Shown here one piece after another: positions 26,264 through 29,414 of a stretch of 29,414 nucleotides of DNA (position 1 is its first letter; each line of letters begins with the position of its first letter). The notes under the pieces were generated by a model, which searched no databases, was not told where the DNA came from, and saw only the letters and a program-made list of their open reading frames with translations. The position numbers and the translations under genes are program-made. Origin of the DNA: Bacteroidota bacterium (GTDB lineage: Bacteria > Bacteroidota > Bacteroidia > Bacteroidales > Bacteroidaceae); assembly GCA_023426145.1 (NCBI GenBank), contig JAFABG010000028.1:1-29414 (forward strand). Reading direction: 5' to 3'.

Positions 26264-26297
26264 AAAAAAGGCCACTCATTATATGAGTGACCTTTTT
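26264..26297 (-). terminator. Terminator of the ribosomal protein operon
   Basis: Arms 26265-26279 and 26283-26297 form a 15-pair stem with one mismatch (7 pairs, C/A, 7 pairs) and a 3-base loop. On the minus strand the stem ends in a T-run (CCTTTTTTG). It starts 28 bases after the rplQ stop codon and ends the operon. The mirror A/T runs would also allow it to act in the other direction. Confidence 0.85.
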
Positions 26298-26324
26298 CTA
26301 TATGTATAAAAACTATCTGTAAAA

Positions 26325-26807
26325 TTATTCAGCTGATTCTGCCTTTGGTTCTTCAGTTACAGAAGCTTCAGGAACTACAGTTTCTGCACTCTTCTTAGAA
26401 CGACGAGTACGAGTAGCCTTCTTAGCAACCTTCTCCTTAGCCATGTTTTCATTATAGTCAACTAACTCAATGAAGCACATCTCAGCATTATCACCTAAAC
26501 GATTACCAATTTTGATAATACGAGTATATCCACCTGGACGATCCGCAATCTTAACTGATATTTCTTTGAATAATTCTGTTACTGCAATCTTATCTTGCAA
26601 ATTGCTAAATACAACACGACGAGAATTCGTTGTATCTTCTTTAGACTTAGTTATTAAAGGCTCAACAAACTTTTTCAAAGCTTTTGCCTTAGCCACAGTC
26701 GTAGTGATTCTTTTGTGCTTGATCAAAGAGCAAGCCATGTTAGATAACATAGCGCTTCTGTGAGAAGCAGTACGACCTAAATGATTAAATTTCTTATTAT
26801 GTCTCAT
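26325..26807 (-). CDS. rplQ: 50S ribosomal protein L17
   Basis: A large-subunit protein that lines the exit-tunnel region of the ribosome. The N-terminus is diagnostic (MRHNKKFNHLGRTASHRSAMLSNMACSLI) and the core ends near residue 118 (MCFIELVDYN). At 160 residues it is longer than the E. coli protein (127) because of a charged, low-complexity tail (KKATRTRRSKKSAETVVPEASVTEEPKAESAE), as is usual in Bacteroidetes. It is last in the operon, 3 bases after rpoA, and is followed by a terminator. Confidence 0.97.
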   Translation of the reverse strand: MRHNKKFNHLGRTASHRSAMLSNMACSLIKHKRITTTVAKAKALKKFVEPLITKSKEDTTNSRRVVFSNLQDKIAVTELFKEISVKIADRPGGYTRIIKIGNRLGDNAEMCFIELVDYNENMAKEKVAKKATRTRRSKKSAETVVPEASVTEEPKAESAE

Positions 26808-26810
26808 TTC

Positions 26811-27803
26811 TTATTCTTTATCTAATTTATATTTAGAAATATCGGTTCCAAACGATAGATTCAGACTTTCCAGCAAATCATCAAGCTCGGTAAGCGATTT
26901 CTTTCCGAAGTTTCTAAACTTCAACAAGTCGGTCTTATTGAATTGAACTAAGTCGCCAAGTGTTTCAACATCGGCAGCTTTCAAACAATTAAGAGCACGA
27001 ACTGATAAGTCCATATCAACAAGCTTAGTTTTCAACAGCTGACGCATATGTAATACTTCCTCATCAAATTCTTCGTTTCCATCAGTATCATTACTCTCAA
27101 GAGTAATTTTTTCATCAGAAAACAACATAAAATGATAAATCAAGATTTTTGCAGCCTCTTTTAAAGCTTCCTTCGGGTGTATAGAACCGTCGGTACTAAT
27201 TTCAAGTACTAGCTTCTCGTAGTCAGTCTTCTGTTCTACACGGAAGTTTTCTACAGCATACTTGACATTACGTATCGGTGTATAAATAGAGTCAATTGGA
27301 ATTACATTAACATCCGTACAATATTCGCGATTTTCATCAGCAGGAACATATCCACGGCCCTTATTAATAGTAATCTCAATCTGCATAGTTGCCTTAGAAT
27401 CTAAATGACAAATAACTAATTCCGGATTTAACACTTCAAATCCAGTCAAATACTTACCTATGTCACCTGCTTTAAATTCACTTGAATTCTCAATAGTGAT
27501 GCTCACTTTTTCGCTCTCGAATTCTTCAACTACTTGCTTAAATCTCACTTGCTTAAGATTCAAGATAATGTTGGTAACATCCTCTTTCACTCCAGGTACA
27601 CTAGAAAATTCATGCTCCACACCATCAATTCTGATCGTAGTGATAGCAAAACCCTCTAATGAAGAGAGAAGGATACGGCGTAATGCATTACCAACGGTAA
27701 TACCAAAACCCGGTTCCAACGGACGAAATTCGAATTTTCCGAATCTAGAGTCCGCCTCCAACATTAATACTTTATCAGGTTTTTGAAATGCTAATATCGC
27801 CAT
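26811..27803 (-). CDS. rpoA: DNA-directed RNA polymerase subunit alpha
   Basis: The 330-residue alpha subunit that nucleates RNA polymerase assembly. The N-terminal dimerisation domain (about 1-230) has the signature GFGITVGNALRRILLSSLEG. The C-terminal domain (about 255-325) carries the helix-hairpin-helix core DMDLSVRALNCLKAADVETL and FRNFGKKSLTELDDLLES that contacts upstream DNA and activators. The two are joined by an acidic linker (NDTDGNEEFDEEV). It lies between rpsD (11 bases upstream) and rplQ, the usual bacterial alpha-operon order. Confidence 0.98.
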   Translation of the reverse strand: MAILAFQKPDKVLMLEADSRFGKFEFRPLEPGFGITVGNALRRILLSSLEGFAITTIRIDGVEHEFSSVPGVKEDVTNIILNLKQVRFKQVVEEFESEKVSITIENSSEFKAGDIGKYLTGFEVLNPELVICHLDSKATMQIEITINKGRGYVPADENREYCTDVNVIPIDSIYTPIRNVKYAVENFRVEQKTDYEKLVLEISTDGSIHPKEALKEAAKILIYHFMLFSDEKITLESNDTDGNEEFDEEVLHMRQLLKTKLVDMDLSVRALNCLKAADVETLGDLVQFNKTDLLKFRNFGKKSLTELDDLLESLNLSFGTDISKYKLDKE

Positions 27804-27814
27804 GAAATTAATTA

Positions 27815-28420
27815 TTATTTAGAATACAATTCAACGATCAAATGTTCTTTAATGTTCTCTGGAATGTCTGCTCTTTCTGGTATGTGTAACATTTTACCCA
27901 CCTTTGAAGTTTCATCCCATTCCAACCAAGCATACTTACTATGATTGAAACCTGCAAGAGAATTAGCGATTACTTCTAAAGATTTTGATCTTTCACGAAC
28001 ACCAATCAATTGTCCTGGTTTCACTGCAAATGAAGGTATGTTTACAACAGCACCATCTACAGTAATATGCTTGTGACTAACCATCTGACGAGCAGCAGCA
28101 CGAGTAGGAGCAATACCCAAACGGAACACTACGTTATCAAGACGACCTTCCAGCAATTGAAGAAGCACCTCACCTGTAATACCTTTGGCAGTAGCTGCTT
28201 TCTCGAACAAATTGCGGAATTGTTTTTCTAAAACTCCATAAGTGTATTTAGCTTTCTGCTTTTCGCGTAATTGCACACCATATTCAGAAGTTTTTCTTTT
28301 TCTAGAATTTCCGTGTTGTCCAGGAGGGTAATTCTTCTTTGACAAAACTTTATCAGCTCCAAAGATGCCTTCACCGAATTTACGGGCTATTCTTGATTTT
28401 GGTCCAGTATATCTAGCCAT
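27815..28420 (-). CDS. rpsD: 30S ribosomal protein S4
   Basis: A primary 16S rRNA-binding protein of 201 residues. The start MARYTGPKSRIARKFGEGIFG and the S4 RNA-binding domain (about residues 91-155, LEGRLDNVVFRLGIAPTRAA) are clear. The N-terminal region lacks the four-cysteine zinc motif seen in some S4 proteins. In E. coli and Bacillus, S4 represses its own operon by binding a leader RNA. Here a 114-base spacer lies directly before the gene, much longer than the 11-12-base gaps elsewhere in the operon. Confidence 0.98.
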   Translation of the reverse strand: MARYTGPKSRIARKFGEGIFGADKVLSKKNYPPGQHGNSRKRKTSEYGVQLREKQKAKYTYGVLEKQFRNLFEKAATAKGITGEVLLQLLEGRLDNVVFRLGIAPTRAAARQMVSHKHITVDGAVVNIPSFAVKPGQLIGVRERSKSLEVIANSLAGFNHSKYAWLEWDETSKVGKMLHIPERADIPENIKEHLIVELYSK

Positions 28421-28534
28421 TTCTTTAAATATTTAATTGTTTATTCATGAACTCAATTTGTTGCAGCCGCGATTGCAGAGAAGAAATTATTGCAATCCAA
28501 AAACAAAATCAAGATCATTTAAGTTAAAGGTAAA
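28421..28534 (-). promoter_or_regulatory. Candidate S4 leader RNA before rpsD
   Basis: This 114-base non-coding spacer separates rpsK and rpsD inside an otherwise tight operon. On the minus strand GATTGCA (28491-28497) and TGCAATC (28471-28477) form a perfect 7-bp stem with a 13-base loop. A GCGGCTGCAAC stretch follows that could pair further. S4 is a known autoregulator, and leaders for S4 have, to my recollection, been proposed in Bacteroidia. No long open frame fits here. Confidence 0.5.
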
Positions 28535-28924
28535 TTAAACTCTACGTCTTTTCGGAGGACGACAACCATTATGTGGAAGCGGAGTCACGTCAATGATTTC
28601 AGTAACTTCGATACCAGCACCGTGGATAGTTCTAATAGCAGACTCACGTCCGTTACCTGGACCCTTCACATATGCTTTTACCTTTCTCAGGCCAAGATCG
28701 AATGCAATCTTTGCACAATCCTGGGCAGCCATCTGAGCTGCATAAGGAGTATTCTTTTTAGAACCTCTAAATCCCATTTTACCAGCAGATGACCAAGAGA
28801 TAATCTGCCCTTCACTATTTGCAAGAGAAACAATAATATTGTTGAAAGATGAATGAACATGCAACTGTCCATTAGCGTCTACTTTCACATTTCTCTTTTT
28901 AGCTGCAACTGTTTTTTTTGCCAT
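28535..28924 (-). CDS. rpsK: 30S ribosomal protein S11
   Basis: A 129-residue small-subunit platform protein that contacts mRNA near the E site. The conserved stretches [37 protein letters not shown] and the C-terminal [18 protein letters not shown] and [15 protein letters not shown] are intact. The N-terminus is short and lysine-rich, and the length is normal. It sits 11 bases after rpsM, in the standard order. Confidence 0.98.
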
Positions 28925-28935
28925 ATCAACAATTA

Positions 28936-29316
28936 TTATTTAGTAGCTTTTTTCTTATTAGCAACGGTTTTCTTTCTACCCTTACGAGTACGTGCATTGT
29001 TCTTAGTGCTCTGACCTCTAACAGGCAGACCAATACGGTGACGTACACCACGATAGCAACCAATATCCATTATTCGCTTAATGTTCAATTGGATTTCAGA
29101 ACGAAGATCACCTTCTACTTTATACTCTGCACCGATAATCTCACGAATCTTAGCAGCTTGATCATCTGTCCAGTCTTTAACCTTCAGATCTTTATCTACA
29201 CCAGCTTTATCTAAAATTTTTGCTGAACTACTGCGACCTATTCCATATACATAGGTCAACGCAATTTCACCTCTTTTGTTCTGAGGTAAATCTACACCAA
29301 CTATTCTTATAGCCAT
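28936..29316 (-). CDS. rpsM: 30S ribosomal protein S13
   Basis: A 126-residue protein of the 30S head that touches the P-site tRNA and bridges to L5. It begins [20 protein letters not shown] and has the helix-turn-helix-like [11 protein letters not shown] core. The RNA-binding tail [25 protein letters not shown] is intact and lysine-rich at the end. It lies 33 bases downstream of rpmJ, as in many bacteria. Confidence 0.98.
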
Positions 29317-29349
29317 ATACTAAATTATTTTTTTTGCAAAAATAACAAA

Positions 29350-29414
29350 TTATCCTTGACGTTGTTTATACTTAGGATTTTTCTTGTTAATAACATACAA
29401 ACGGCCATTACGTC
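29350..29414 (-). CDS. rpmJ: 50S ribosomal protein L36 (3' part, cut by window edge)
   Basis: Only the C-terminal end is in the window: the last codons read RNGRLYVINKKNPKYKQRQG and then a TAA stop at 29350-29352. This matches the end of the Bacteroidetes L36, a very small zinc-ribbon protein of about 38 residues. The start lies beyond position 29414. Its place just before rpsM is the usual one. Confidence 0.93.
   Translation of the reverse strand, partial: RNGRLYVINKKNPKYKQRQG

Noticed and set aside
28421..28534. A small protein gene between rpsK and rpsD
   Set aside because: No adequate open frame in the gap; the pairing pattern and context fit a leader RNA better.

Overview
The window is chromosomal DNA of a Bacteroides-like member of the Bacteroidetes. 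The evidence is the ribosomal block rpmJ-rpsM-rpsK-rpsD-rpoA-rplQ with Bacteroidetes-style proteins (an L17 with a charged C-terminal tail), low G+C intergenic DNA, several promoters of the Bacteroides -7 type (TAnnTTTG) and few Shine-Dalgarno sequences. From memory, the order ribosomal block / hut genes / RND efflux resembles Bacteroides genomes. No rRNA, tRNA, CRISPR array, transposase or integrase was seen. All genes except one (the MutS-like gene at 23263) lie on the minus strand.

Layout, left to right. (1) 1-4656: a gene-free, partly purine-rich edge, an aldo/keto reductase, and a large secreted family 2 glycoside hydrolase. Between these two genes is an array of four 13-bp palindromes repeated every 22 bp (1539-1617). 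(2) 4800-8560: a three-gene cassette of two SGNH hydrolases and an MBOAT acyltransferase with overlapping gene ends, probably an O-acylation or O-acetylation system for a cell-surface or exported glycan. (3) 8641-15391: an efflux operon in the order TetR regulator, TolC-like outer-membrane protein, lipoprotein adaptor, RND pump and a small PII-like protein. It has a good promoter at one end, with a palindrome between its -33 and -7 boxes, and a 15-bp terminator stem at the other. (4) 15629-22021: a complete histidine-degradation operon, hutU-ftcD-hutI-fchA-hutH, taking histidine through urocanate, imidazolone propionate and formiminoglutamate to glutamate, with the one-carbon unit passed to tetrahydrofolate by two separate proteins. 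(5) 22138-26171: accessory genes: a secreted protein of unknown function, a membrane-anchored MutS-like ATPase, a two-helix membrane protein of unknown function and a small exported protein with a CxxCH motif. (6) 26264-29414: the end of the ribosomal protein operon, closed by a terminator after rplQ, with an unusual 114-nt spacer before rpsD that may be an autoregulatory leader.

The signals most worth following are the 22-bp-period palindrome array, the interlocked repeats downstream of hutH, the rpsD leader, the operator-like palindrome in the tetR promoter, the PII-like protein coupled to an RND pump, and the CxxCH protein. I see no clearly new multi-gene system; the novelty here is mostly in regulatory DNA and small proteins.
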